Positions 1 through 11,155 of a stretch of DNA of 64,000 bases are shown piece after piece. Position 1 is the stretch's first letter; each line of letters opens with the position of its first letter. The notes below the pieces were generated by a model. It saw only the letters and a program-made list of their open reading frames with translations. It made no database searches and was not told the DNA's origin. Source of the DNA: Coriaria nepalensis (lineage: Eukaryota > Streptophyta > Magnoliopsida > Cucurbitales > Coriariaceae); the NCBI GenBank assembly GCA_027186245.1, contig CP114482.1:2671001-2735000 (forward strand), read 5' to 3'. Position numbers and translations under genes: made by a program.

Positions 1-346
1 TTAAAATTTATATATAATATTAATAAATTTTAAGAAAATTAACAGATAATTTATCCGAGTTGCAAGGACTAATTAGCTTAGCTCATTGATGTCGTATAGT
101 TAGTACATTACTACACGAAGACACAATAGGTTGGAAAATTAGTTATGTTTCTTGTTTGTATAAAATTAAGATAAATACAAGATATTTTTATTAGTGACAA
201 TGAAAAAAAGTAGTTTCATGTTTGTCTACTTGAGTTCTTAACTTGCCCGGCAAACATAACCTAAATTGTTATAAAATTTTGTTCTAAAGTAGAAGAATTA
301 AGTTTATTGAACTATCTTTTCTGAATATGATATCATTTTCTGATCG

Positions 347-2237
347 AGTAGTATCAGAGCCGTACTTCAACCCATGAGTCCCGAGTTTGGAAATAAGAAT
401 TGATCTCGGAGTGAATTTAGATTGGGATGGATCCCATCACGATCCCAATTCTCTTCAAACCCCAATCACGATTGATCCTCGTTCTCTTTGAAATATTATT
501 TCTTTTCTATCAACTTAGCATAACGTTACAGATAAGATTAGATTGATCGGTTTGAATGGATATTATGTCTTTATTGTATAAAGTTATGGACGTGATACAC
601 ATATTTTGAAAACCTCCAACAAAAAATATCTACTCCAGTATTGTCTATTCAAGTTCTGCTCAAATCGTTTGGAAGGAGGTGAAATCCTTGTTTGGGAAAA
701 TAAATAGATCCATAATCTATCTCAACTACAACTCAAGGTAGCATGGATATCACAACTTATTACAACAAAATGCAATCTCTCTGGAATGAATATGCATCGT
801 TTGTTGCCCTTCCATGATGCGACTGCCCAACATCTACTCTATATCAACATGCCCAACAACAAAAGCTGATACAATTTTTAATGGGACTTCATGAATCTTA
901 CCTACCCCTACGAAGTCAAATACTTATTATAAGTCCTTTGCCTTCTATGAGCGAAACATATGTCATATTAACTCACGATGAAATTCAACGTGACATAAAT
1001 CCGGGAATTGTGACTGATGATGCATTTGCTTTCTATACCTATTCATCCAAAGCTGGATCAAATTTGCACAATACTTTCAAACAGGATGTAATATGTGAAC
1101 ATTGCAACTTGAAAGGGCATAAAAAGGAATCATGTTTCAAACTTGTGGGGTACCTTCCTAACTCAAAATACAAAGGAAAGAAGCTTTTTTTTTTTTTTTA
1201 AAAGAAAATGTACACCGCAAACATTTCTCAAGCAATTACATATCCTTCTTCCTCATCCAAATCTGCTGTTCCCAATCTACCAGCTTTATCTGCAGATCAA
1301 TATAAGCAACTTCTGACTCTGCTTGAGACACCAATAATATCTTCGCCTACTGTGGCTTTGGCTACAACACAGTCAGGTTTCTTTCAATGTATTCTGACAA
1401 AGTCTGTTAACAATCACTGGATTTTAGATACATGAGCTAGTCATCACATGACATGTTGTTTTGAGACTTTTATATCCTATACCTTGTCATATTGCTTCAA
1501 CATCTTCTATTAGCTTACCTAATGGTTTCTCTGTAAAAGCTACTCATCATGGTATTGTCAAATAATCTTATTCTTAAAAACATCTTTTATGTCCCACAAT
1601 TTCATTTCAATCTCATCTCCATTTATTCTTTAACTACTGATAGTTCTTGTCTAATCACTTTCTTTCTCAAAATTTGCATACTGTAGGGACATTTGAATGG
1701 AGAGATCTTAAGGATTGGTAAAGAGTGCAATGATCTATATCATCTTCTCACCAACAAGGATGCAGTATCTCAAGCTCTGTTTTCTTCCTCCATCTCTTGC
1801 AATGCTTCTTCAAAGATGTCTTCTTTAGATATTCAATTATGGCATTCTAGGCTAGGCCATTTATCTTAATCTCGTCTGAAATTGTTACATGAATTTACTT
1901 ATGTCAATCAATCTGTTATTCCAGACTGTGAAGTATGTCATCTTGCAAAACAAACCGAAACTTCTTTTCCAACTAGTCAATCTCAATCAAAGACCCTTTT
2001 GTCTTTTACATCTTAATATTTGGGGCTCTTACAGAATTGCTAATCATATTGGTGCTAAGTATTTTTTAACAATCATAGACGATTATTCAAGGGTAATTTG
2101 GACTTTTTTGATGACATATAAACATGAGTTTTATTCCATTCTAACAGATTTCATAAAACGATTCATACTAAGTTTTTTGTTCAAATTAAACGAGTTCGTT
2201 CTGATGATGGTCTAGAATTCTTGAATTCTGATAATGG
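347..2237 (+). mobile_element. Degenerate Ty1/copia retrotransposon (gag, protease, integrase remnants)
   Basis: A primer-binding-site-like string complementary to initiator tRNA-Met lies at 351-361. It is followed by a broken gag reading frame whose CCHC zinc knuckle (C-x2-C-x4-H-x4-C) is at 1094-1135. A protease-like stretch ends in Asp-Thr, then a stop codon at 1433-1435, then Ala-Ser, where a live element would have Asp-Ser/Thr-Gly-Ala. A GAG-pre-integrase zinc motif (about 1840-1960) and the start of the integrase core (about 2010-2235) follow. The copy carries stops and frameshifts and lacks reverse transcriptase, RNase H and a 3' LTR. It stops abruptly at about 2237, where kinase sequence begins. 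A 5' LTR probably occupies some of the bases before 347, but its start cannot be fixed. Confidence 0.85.
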
Positions 2238-2670
2238 GATCCACTATCTTCATGCAGGGGCAAAGCGAGGAATCATCCACTATCCTTATAGACGAGTACA
2301 TAAAATATACTTCAAATTTGGTTACAGAACTCCCGAGTATTTGATCAACTGTACAATAAGCGAGAAGGGCGGTGTATACTCGTTTGGCATCGTCTCGTGA
2401 GAGATATTGGGTCTTGATCCCATAATGTCAGAGATGGTAAAACCCTGTAAAGAGCAAGAGGAGCAGCCTTTTGGTTCCAGGTGATGCAATTGGCTTTCCG
2501 ACCGTATAAGCACCGGTAATGCAAATGACTTCATAGATCCATTTCTAAGGGGAGAAGTTATATAGTGGAAGGAAGTCTCAGAGACGGGTCATGGGTGAGG
2601 TGCAACTCTGTCTCGAGCAAGCACTACAGCTACAGCAAGAGAGAACACATCAAAGCACATAAAAAGATTA
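2238..2670 (+). pseudogene. Kinase-domain pseudogene, copy 1 of 3 (truncated)
   Basis: Conceptual translation gives fragments of a CrRLK1L-type kinase C-lobe: a YLHAGAKRG-like segment, then GYRTPEYLI, VYSFGIV and FIDPFLRGE. Stop codons and frameshifts interrupt it. The N-lobe is missing and the catalytic and activation loops are mostly deleted. The closest relatives visible here are the copies at 3141-4108 and 5203-6264, with which it shares long stretches. Its 5' side is fused directly to the integrase remnant of the upstream copia element, so it cannot be an intact gene. Confidence 0.8.
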
Positions 2671-3140
2671 AAATGTACATCTCGTATGCTCGGTTTACCG
2701 TATACTAAGTAATCATAATCGCACAAATATCTAATATAATAAGTGATATAATATATAGAATTTAATATCTATGATCGTAATTAATTGGTCTACGATAGAT
2801 CTCTATCGAGTCTACTTAAGAATTCTTAACTCCTATACAGTAATACACTTTAACCAAGAGTTCAGCCGTGCTTAGATTTTTTTAAAAGAATTAAAAAATT
2901 TATTTTTAACATTATAAGAAATGTTCAATTGAAATTGTCAACTGATCTTAATCAATTAAGCATGTGCTTCCTTATTATTATTGTCAAATTGAAACTGACA
3001 GCATTTACTAGAATATATTATCACCAATGCATATTATGCACATGGAGTTGACTTCAGACCAGTTCATAGTTCATACTTTGAGACATTTTAAAGGAGTTTA
3101 GATGGAAAAGACAGAGGTGGCATTCCTTCGATAATTAGAA
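2671..3140. other. Intergenic, AT-rich
   Basis: Spacer between pseudokinase copies 1 and 2. No open frame of substance, RNA gene or clear repeat is seen. The last 60 bases before copy 2 could be the remains of its leader. Confidence 0.5.
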
Positions 3141-4108
3141 TAAGGTTTCTTCCACAATCCTTGCCCGATTTGTGTGTTTCTGGTCCGATAGTATCCGGCC
3201 TTTTCCAGAACCACCCCCTGTTGTATTCGGGCGTCGTTTTTCAGTTCATGAAATCAAACAAGCTACCAGAAATTTCAACCCTGCCTCTTTTATTTCTGAC
3301 AGATATTATTGTCATATATATAAAGGGCGTATATCAAAGATGGTGATGGTGTCCAAGTTCCATTTATGATTAAGCGATATGATCTTTCCGATTTCAATCG
3401 AGATCCCGAACCCATAGTCTTGTCTCAACTTGATTGTCTATGATTGGATACTGCTATACCAAGAAACAAAGATTTATCGTCTACGAGTTATGGCCAAAGG
3501 AACCCTTTACAAACACCTTAAACGTCCATTGATGTATCCTCCTCTCTCATGGGAGCAGAGGTTGAAGATCTGCATCGGTGCACCCTCTGGGGTCCACTAT
3601 CTTCATACAGGGGCAAAGCAAGGAATCATTTATGGCTTTTTGAAATCCTTCCTTATTTTTTTGGATGAGAATTTGAATCCTAAAGTTGGCGAACTTGGGT
3701 TCTGCATGAATGGTCCGCCTAGCAATAGGCCTAAAACTTTTATTAACGGTACAATGAGTGAGAAGAGCGATGTATACTCGTTTGGTATCATCTTGTGTGA
3801 AATATTGGGTCCGGTTATGTTAGAGATGGTAAAATCCTCTAAAGATCAGGAGGATCAACCTTTTGGCTCCAGGCCGCACCAATTGGCTTTCCGACCGTAT
3901 AAGCAACGGTAATTTGCAGGTGTTCATAGATCCATTTCTAAGAGGAGAAATTATTGCGGAAGAAAGTCACGGAGTCTTTGCCGAAATCGCACGAAATTGC
4001 TTTAATGAAGAAATCCAGAGACCGGACATGGGCGAGGTGCAACTCTTTCTCGAGCAAGCACTACAGCTACAACAAGAGAAAACACATCAAGGCACGAAAA
4101 AAGATTGA
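3141..4108 (+). pseudogene. Kinase-domain pseudogene, copy 2 of 3 (frameshifted)
   Basis: Homologous along its length to the intact ORF at 5203-6264, but broken into at least three frames: about 3145-3369, 3430-3912 and 3863-4108. The N-terminal part retains a FVCFWSD segment and the RRFS-x3-EIKQATRNF segment that precedes a CrRLK1L kinase domain. The HRD position reads Tyr-Gly-Phe and the DFG position Glu-Leu-Gly. About 19 codons around the TPEYL motif are deleted relative to copy 3. The reading-frame breaks make a full product impossible without correction, so it is called a pseudogene. Confidence 0.8.
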
Positions 4109-4383
4109 AATGTACATCTTATAACTCCTAAATCTATTCCCGATTGAAGCTCTTAATATAATATAGTTGTTCTAAAACAGGGCCTGATTATACTCACTTA
4201 CAACTGTTAAACATTATGGATTTATTTGAACCAAAATGTGTATCTAAGATAGCAAGACTGCGGTCCTTGGTCAAACACAAGACTTGTCCAATTTCGAATT
4301 GTCTTAGTTTCTCTTATCAAGTCTAAATGATGCTTTAATTTTTCTTGGCCAGACTTGCCGTTATGAGCCAACTAGTGGAAAAG

Positions 4384-5165
4384 TGTTAGTTAGGGGTCTA
4401 TTTTGGATGGATTGGTGATTGGTGATAAATTTTTTTCTGAACTTTCTAGTTTCCTAGAAATTACCAAGTAATATGCCTGTCAATGCTGCTTATACTTGAA
4501 CTTGTTTGAAGATTGCTTGTTTGGTTAGTGACTTCACAATTGGAAATTAGCCAAAAATATTGACTTTTTGACTCCCTAATCCAAATGCATTGACTTCAAT
4601 TCCATTAGCTTCCTCTCATCATTTATGACTTGTTGCAATTGGTTTGAAGGTGATCGGATCATTAAAACTCAACTTGAGGCCTAATCTTGCTTTTACTGTT
4701 TTATTGATTTTGGCCTTGTGAAGTTTCTGTTTTAGTGCATTTTTTACCTCAAATGGAGCTGCTCTAACCTCAAGCAAGTTTGTTTAAGTTGGTTGGACCT
4801 CAAGTTTCGAGATCAAGCATGTCAAAGTCCATCATCTCACTTTTGGTGTTTTAGCACAAAGCCAAAAGCTGTTTTTACAGTAACAGCTTTTTGCTTTTGC
4901 TGTTTTTACAGAACAGCTTTTTTGCTGTTTTTGTGTGCTTGATTGTACTTAGCACTTTTGTAATGTCCAATCTAGTATTGTAACTTCTAATCCTAGTTGA
5001 TTAGAGATGTCTTAGTTTACTTTAACTTTAGTAATTGTTCTGATTTGTAATCATCTCTTTATTAAGTATTAATGAAATGAAAAACTTGCATTTTAGCAAG
5101 TAAGCAAATTTTATCAGAAAACAAAGTGTATTCTGTTTTTTGCTCTCAACTTCGAAATTCTAACA
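4384..5165 (+). repeat. Probable solo LTR of a copia-like retrotransposon
   Basis: This 782-base segment starts TGTTAG and ends CTAACA, the inverted terminal hexamer typical of many plant copia LTRs. It has no coding content. Short repeats of a GCTGTTTTTACAG-like unit lie near 4870-4930, and an AATGAAATGAAAAA stretch near its end would suit LTR transcription signals. It lies exactly between pseudokinase copies 2 and 3. I could not see a convincing 5-base target duplication (AAAAG on the left, GAACT on the right), so the solo LTR call is inference from the termini. Confidence 0.55.
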
Positions 5166-5202
5166 GAACTGATCACCGCTAACTTCACCTCAGATCATAG
5201 AT

Positions 5203-6264
5203 ATGAAGTTTCTTCCACAATCCTTGCTGCGTTTTGTGTGTTTCTGGTCCGATAATACCCAACCTTTTCGAGAACCCCCTGTCGAGCTTGGGCGGCGTTT
5301 TTCAATTCAAGAAATTAAACAAGCTACCAGAAACTTCCACCCTGCCTTGTTGGTTGGTATTGAATATTATGGTCCTGTATATAAAGGTTATATCAAAGAT
5401 GATCATGGTGTCCAAGTTCCAGCAGCAGTTAGGCGACATAACCTTAAAGATTTTGATGGAAATCCCGGACCGATAGTCTTGTCTCAACTTGATCATCCAA
5501 ACCTCTTGTCTATGATTGGATACTGCTTTACCAGGGAAGAGAGAGTTATCATCTACGAGTTTATGGCCAAAGGCTCCCTTGATAAATGGCTTAATCGTCG
5601 AGAGAAATATCCTCCTCTCTCATGGGAGCAGAGGTTAAAGATCAGCATAGGTGCAGCCTCTGGGGTCCACTGTCTTCATACAGGGGCAAAGCGAGGAATC
5701 ATCCATGGCTTTTTGAAATCCTCCATCATTTTATTGGATGAGAATTTGAATCCTAAAGTTGGCGAATTCCGGTTCTGCAGGATTGGTCCGCCTGACAATA
5801 GGCCTAAGACTTATTTCTTTCCTAGAAAGGTAAGTGGAATGGAGGTTGGTTACACGACTCCTGAGTATTTGATCAACGGTAAAATGAGTGAAAAGAGCGA
5901 TGTATACTCGTTTGGCATTGTCTTGTGTGAAATATTGGGTCTTCATTCCATAATGTCAGAGACGGTAGAATCCTCTACGGAGCAAGAGAAGCAGCCTTTC
6001 GGTTTCAGGCTGTGCAATTGGCTTTCCGACCGTCTAAGCAACGGTGATTTGAACGAGTTCATAGATCCATTTCTAAGAGAAGAAATTATAGCTGAAGAAA
6101 GTCTCAGAATCTTTACTGAAATCGCACGGGATTGCTTTAATGAAGAAATCCAGAGGCCGGACATGGGTGAGGTGCAATTGTTGCTCGAACAAGCACTTCA
6201 GCGACAAGAACAAGAGAGAGCACTTGGAGGCACGCCAAAAGATTGGATTATACTCTCGGAGTGA
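5203..6264 (+). CDS. CrRLK1L-derived cytoplasmic pseudokinase (intact ORF, copy 3)
   Basis: An uninterrupted 353-codon frame covering a kinase fold, without signal peptide, ectodomain or membrane segment. The pre-kinase RRFSIQEIKQATRNF segment (31-45) and C-lobe motifs such as SDVYSFG (232-238) and QRPDMGEV (317-324) match the FERONIA/CrRLK1L kinase clade. Catalytic positions are lost: the glycine loop reads GIEYYGPV (52-59), the VAIK lysine is Arg77, HRD is HGF (168-170), the following Asn is Ile, and DFG is EFR (188-190). The product should not phosphorylate and may act as a scaffold or decoy, if it is expressed. The ATG at 5203 is the first in frame; an upstream exon is possible because CTCAG precedes it. 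The two sister copies are broken, so a very young pseudogene is the alternative. Confidence 0.6.
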   Translation: MKFLPQSLLRFVCFWSDNTQPFREPPVELGRRFSIQEIKQATRNFHPALLVGIEYYGPVYKGYIKDDHGVQVPAAVRRHNLKDFDGNPGPIVLSQLDHPNLLSMIGYCFTREERVIIYEFMAKGSLDKWLNRREKYPPLSWEQRLKISIGAASGVHCLHTGAKRGIIHGFLKSSIILLDENLNPKVGEFRFCRIGPPDNRPKTYFFPRKVSGMEVGYTTPEYLINGKMSEKSDVYSFGIVLCEILGLHSIMSETVESSTEQEKQPFGFRLCNWLSDRLSNGDLNEFIDPFLREEIIAEESLRIFTEIARDCFNEEIQRPDMGEVQLLLEQALQRQEQERALGGTPKDWIILSE

Positions 6265-6895
6265 ACAAAAGGGCGGGTCAAGCATTCTGGAGTCGGTTCC
6301 TAGACTGCTCGACATGGTAGAAGAGTTTGTCTGAATGCCCCTGATAAACCTCTGTTTCCGGAATTTGAGTTGCCCATTTTTTCTCCGGAAAGTTGCACAA
6401 AGTAGTTTCTTGAGCAGATTTTGTTGATCTAATTTGTAAAAGTACGGTTACTATAGTTATGAATCTAATGAGGAGCCATGCCTCGCTTCCACTGAGCTGA
6501 ATGTTTCATTCTACGAAAGAGAAAGAGGGAGAGAAAAATTGGTAAACCAAATAAATCCGAGAAACCGTAACAACCAACCCGACTTCACCGTAGCGACGGT
6601 TCGGTTTGAATCAACTCATCAGATCTTTTGAGCATTCCTGATATTGGTTTTTGTCTAGGCAATTGAGTCGGTTTGGCAGGCAATTTGAGCAGTCCAAGAC
6701 TATACATTTTAAAATTCTTATGTCTGTTACTGAATCTCTTAAGTAGTTCGAAGTCATTGTCCCAAGAACCTATTTTACTTAATTGCTGCCTATTTACAGG
6801 CCCTGATTACATTTTGCATCCACTTCCACAAATTTTCTGGAAAATATGCATTCATTCATTCACTAAACACCACCAAGGGCAAAATGATTAAGCAT
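6265..6895. other. Intergenic between pseudokinase and COBRA-like gene
   Basis: Holds the likely 3' flank of the pseudokinase and, on the minus strand, the 3' untranslated region of the COBRA-like gene. No other gene is seen. Confidence 0.5.
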
Positions 6896-9163
6896 CTATG
6901 CATAAAAGAATAACAGGAGAATCAAATAACTCAAAACTAGACAAGTGAAGGGAACTGCATATCGGCCGGAAGTAGCATTTGGCAACCATGGGTATGCATC
7001 TGGAGGCGGCATAACACAATTATCGCCATTAAAATACACCCTTCGAGGAAAAGCCCAACCTTTATCAAATGTGAAGCTTTCTTTATCTTTCCCGAAAATT
7101 AGCTCCGATTGTACATTTCCAATAGGGCCCGCTTGCATAAGCAGATCATTATAAAACTTCAACCCCCAGAGCATCCCTGTGTCATCTGTAAACAAAGAGG
7201 AAAAAAAATAACATGAATCATTCATAGCTATATGCATGAAGAAGAATTATGGACTTACTGATTGCTTCATAAGGAGTTATCGACTTGTAGTTGAAGCTAA
7301 AAATCTGTGTCAGATTATCAAAGCTGGGATGCTGGACGACTAAATTCCAATCCGAATAGTTCATCTGGTAATTGAAATTCGTAACTGTAATCTTCACTCT
7401 CCAGTATTCTTTGTAATTGATCTTGACATGCCAATGAACTCGGACTGGACACATGTGTTTTGTGCATCGGACCAATGGTGAGAAGTCGTTCTTGCCCAAA
7501 CTAGACACAACTGAAGCTAAATGTGGCGTCTTTTCCCTGTAAGACATATAAATATATTAAGAAGATTTATTTTTCCCACTAAATAAATAACTTCTTTCGA
7601 TAAATTTGAACTCACTCAATGCAGGCTGTATTGCTTTGACATCCACAAGAACACGTCGGACATGGCACAATCGTGTCATTGTAAAAAGAGGACAATGAAA
7701 CACAACAAGTCGGAGTTTTCTGAGCCAGAAATTGTGAGTATGTACAAGTAACATTCCAGGTCACTGCCAGGGGGGGGGGGGGGGGAAGTCAAGAGTCAAA
7801 GGGTCTATTAGGAAGAACTTATTAGAACACCATTTAGGTTAAACTGGATTTTAACACTGAGACAAGATGCAGAAAAGTAAAATTCTTCATAAAAACTCAT
7901 TTGAGTATACGTATTAGCAAAACGACGTTTTGGGTTCAGTATTCAAAGTCAAATCCAATCCGAACAAACTCTAACCATGAAGAATGTGACAACTGATCTT
8001 TATAAAACTTACTCAGAGCTTGAGTGACTCTCCTTCCATCCGCACTACGGAATTTAGTCAGCCTAACTTTTTTTGCAGGCCCACAAGTATAACCAGGCCC
8101 GGGCACATCCAAAGTAAAGTTCTTAGGCAACCTAACCGTCTTATTACTGGTCCCTGCTGAACCGACACTGATCTGAAACGAGCTTACTGAGTTGGCAGGG
8201 TCTTGGACCCACGAGCTGAGAACCCCACCTTTGCAGCAATTGGCTATCTGCATATTATAAGGAGTTCCAGGAAGCAAATCGACAACAGTTGGATCCTTCT
8301 TGCAGCAATGTGGTATGTTACCTTTGAATCTAGAACAATCTCCTTGCTCCGTGGCTTGTCCTCCTACCATGTTCCATATTACCTCTTTCTTGGCCCATGT
8401 CCATCCTAAGGACCAGCCGGGTGCTTGAATGTGCCGGTACTGTTGGTAGTTGTATAGTGTCACAACTGCCTTTCTAATGAGAAAAAAGATGAGTATTACA
8501 AATTAGAATATAAGAATTAAAAAACGGTATGGGAGGGGGGGGGGGGGGGTTAAGTGATTATTATAACAAATATCAGAAGTAGAATGTTTGCGCTTGATTA
8601 AAACTTACAGTGTAGCCATCAGGAGTCCATGTAATGATATCCCATTTGACAGTGATGTTTCCAGTCGGATCAAGTGCATCATATGCCTCTTCATGAAAAC
8701 AAATAAAAATAAAAAATGATTGTATGATTGTATGATTATAGATATATATATATATATATATATATTTTGGTCTGGGTAAGTTCAGGTTCATCCATTAACA
8801 AAAATCTCCAAAATTTCAGTAAATGAAAAGTTGACGCCAAAAATATAGAAAAGGAAGAAGAGAAAAATCACAACTTTCTATCTTCATCACCCATTACGAG
8901 AAGCAAAATCAAAGCTTGAAGTTCGCAAAATTTCGAACTTTTTCAGTAAAAAACTGAAACAACGCTTTTCAGTCATCAATAGAATGAGATGCATTAACCA
9001 TCGTTACAAACTATCAAAAAGAAAAACTTTTAATACAAAAAAAAAAAAAAAAGATACAGATTGAGAAATGACGAGTTGGCCAACCTGTTGAAGTAAAGCG
9101 AATGCAACAAAGAAGTAGAATCAGAGCACAACTTGTGAGCTTGGAGGTGAAAAGAAAACCCAT
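6896..9163 (-). CDS. COBRA-like GPI-anchored protein (six exons)
   Basis: Exons deduced from splice sites and family alignment are 9163-9085, 8688-8609, 8469-8013, 7763-7616, 7536-7259 and 7185-6896. They join in frame to 443 residues, the usual COBRA family length. The product should be a cell-surface protein guiding cellulose deposition and oriented growth. Visible marks are an N-terminal hydrophobic signal, an EAYDALDP start of the mature domain, the Cys-rich NIPHCCKKDPTVVDLLPG and TWNVTCTYSQFLAQ segments, several N-glycosylation sites, and a C-terminal hydrophobic tail after an NATSG stretch that would suit GPI attachment. Short segments such as DPTVVDLLPGTPYN and RRVYFNGDNCVMPPPD point to the COBRA/COBL1 branch rather than COBL4, but the paralog is not settled. 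Two introns carry long C homopolymers on the coding strand. Confidence 0.93.
7770..7785 (-). repeat. Poly-C tract just upstream of the COBRA-like exon 4 acceptor
   Basis: Sixteen G on the plus strand read as C16 in the transcript and end four bases before the acceptor AG at 7765-7764. It stands where a U-rich polypyrimidine tract is usual. A second run of 15 G lies at 8535-8549 in the preceding intron. Confidence 0.9.
8743..8765. repeat. (TA)n microsatellite in COBRA-like intron 1
   Basis: A pure AT dinucleotide run inside the first intron. Confidence 0.85.
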
Positions 9164-11155
9164 TTTCTTTGCTTTGCTTTGCTTCGCCTTCCTTCTTCTG
9201 GGTTTGATCGTCTCCGTCTCCGTCTCTGTTCTTCCTGGGTTTTCCAGAAAATCAAGTTTCCTTTAGCCACAATTGGCAAACCAGTTTATATTGCTGAGTA
9301 CAAGTGGAGATTGGCTGTGGGCAGGACTCAATTTGACCAGAATGGAATAGAAATTTACTGAAATTTGCACACTTTTCCATATGAATTTATATAAATATTT
9401 TTTAATTTACATGTAGTATTTTTAGACCATTAACTTTATTTGATTACATTTTTCTTCTCTTAATTAAGAAGAAAGCCGGAAATACAGCCCCTAGTCTAAT
9501 AAAACACGGTGAGGAACAGCTCAGTTGATGACTCGTATACGTAATTTGGTCCAATAACGTGTCTAAAAAGCTCACTAGGCTCTTCTAGCCAAAGCTAGAG
9601 CACCAAGGAATTACGTTTTGCTCAGCCCCCATGCAACTTTTTTGACTCTCCCTCTCGCTTACACAAAAGTTGTAGAATATAAAAAAAATTAGACTATAGT
9701 ATTATATTAGAATTTATATAGTATTTCATATAAAACCTTATTATATAAATTATTTGAATAGATAATTTTCTATATTTCCCATGAAGCAATTCAAGCATTA
9801 AATGAAGGAAGTAATTATTATGCAAGTGGGGACCACTTTATGGACCATTTACTTTAATTACGCGGGAATTAATAAAAAAAATACTTAAAAATGAGTTTTT
9901 TTTTTTTGCAAAAGGTTTGCGACTTCTCCCGTTGTATGTAATAAAACGGTCAAACTTCAAAGAACACTTCTTTTATATGTTTGATTGTTTTGAAGAAACG
10001 TACTCTTTCTTTGCCTGCAATTGCGAAAGCTTGTTCCAAATGGGTCCTTTTCCGTCTTTTTTTGGGCTTTGTTGAAAACATGTTTTCTGGGCCAGTTTAT
10101 TGATTTATGGGCCATGTAACATATGTATTTCATGGGCCGGACCCAACCAGAGTCCAAAATTATAATTGGGCTTTATTATACATATAACAGGTTGTGAAAC
10201 AAAAATGTCAGAATATTCCAACTACTTAAAACCGTTTAAAACCGTGGTTGGGGGGCTCCAACTTGTGTTGTTGTGGTTGTTGCTGCTGCTGCTGCTGCTA
10301 CTATAGGTTGTGGGACATGAACATAAGATCGGTGCAAGACAAGTTGTGAAATGCTTGATTAGACATGAAGGGTGGAAGTGGTTCTGTAGAGGGTTGAGGG
10401 TCCGAGGTTTGTTAGCACTTCTACTTGGGGAACATCTATGGTATTGGCTTATGAATATATGAGTATGTTCTAACATTTAACTGAAAATTTCCCACCATTT
10501 CCTTCCTTTTTCTTTTGACATATTGATCTGATTGTAGTTTGGTTCTTGTCCAATTTGAGAGCGCTTATGTTCGAAGGAGGTTGAACAAGATGCCGCCGGT
10601 CCATTGCAAAGATTTGAAGCTGTAGTTCCCATTTGGGTACAGTTACGTTATTGCTCTTAACAGTATTAGATTCATTTTTTGTTTTCTTTACCAAAACTAC
10701 CTGTAAAGATTAGGATACATCCAAGCAGCAGAACAAATCATGATCTGTACTTCGACGCCGTAACAAGTTCGTTCATTCTTTCGTTCATTCATTCTCATTT
10801 GTACTTCTTACGGAACAAATCATGATCTGTTTGATACAATTCTGTTACCTGCAAATGACAGGCGATTAGAGTGATGTTTTAACCGTTTTTTTTGTTCATT
10901 TGGTATATAAGTCTTGCTGTTATAATCATATGGATTTGCATCCAAAACTCCGCCGTTTTAGTAACAAAGCACACCCACTTGGTTTATTGCTGGGTTGAAT
11001 AGAGAGACAAATAATTCAACTCTGACAGGCTGTGAGTGGGTCACTAATAAATAAGAAAGACAAGTAAATATCTGGCCATTTGAGTAGAAACCAGACATTC
11101 TCATAAACTAAGCTCAACTCAGAAATTTCCCCAAAAAAATCACTCTGCCAAAAAA
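9164..11155. other. Divergent intergenic region between COBRA-like and NLR genes
   Basis: This 2-kb spacer must hold both promoters, because the genes face away from each other. A TATATAAG-like string at about 10903-10910 could serve the NLR. A short repeat containing GAACAAATCATGATCTGT occurs near 10731 and 10815. The open frames at 9957-10694 on the minus strand have no family resemblance I recognise and look spurious. A CTG-rich run lies at about 10278-10300. Confidence 0.45.

Noticed and set aside
10420..10470. A short LAYEYM-like string on the plus strand recalling a kinase hinge
   Set aside because: It stands alone, with no other kinase motif in the flanking sequence.
9957..10694. Minus-strand open frames between the COBRA-like and NLR genes
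   Set aside because: No recognisable domain, no splice structure, and composition like surrounding non-coding DNA.
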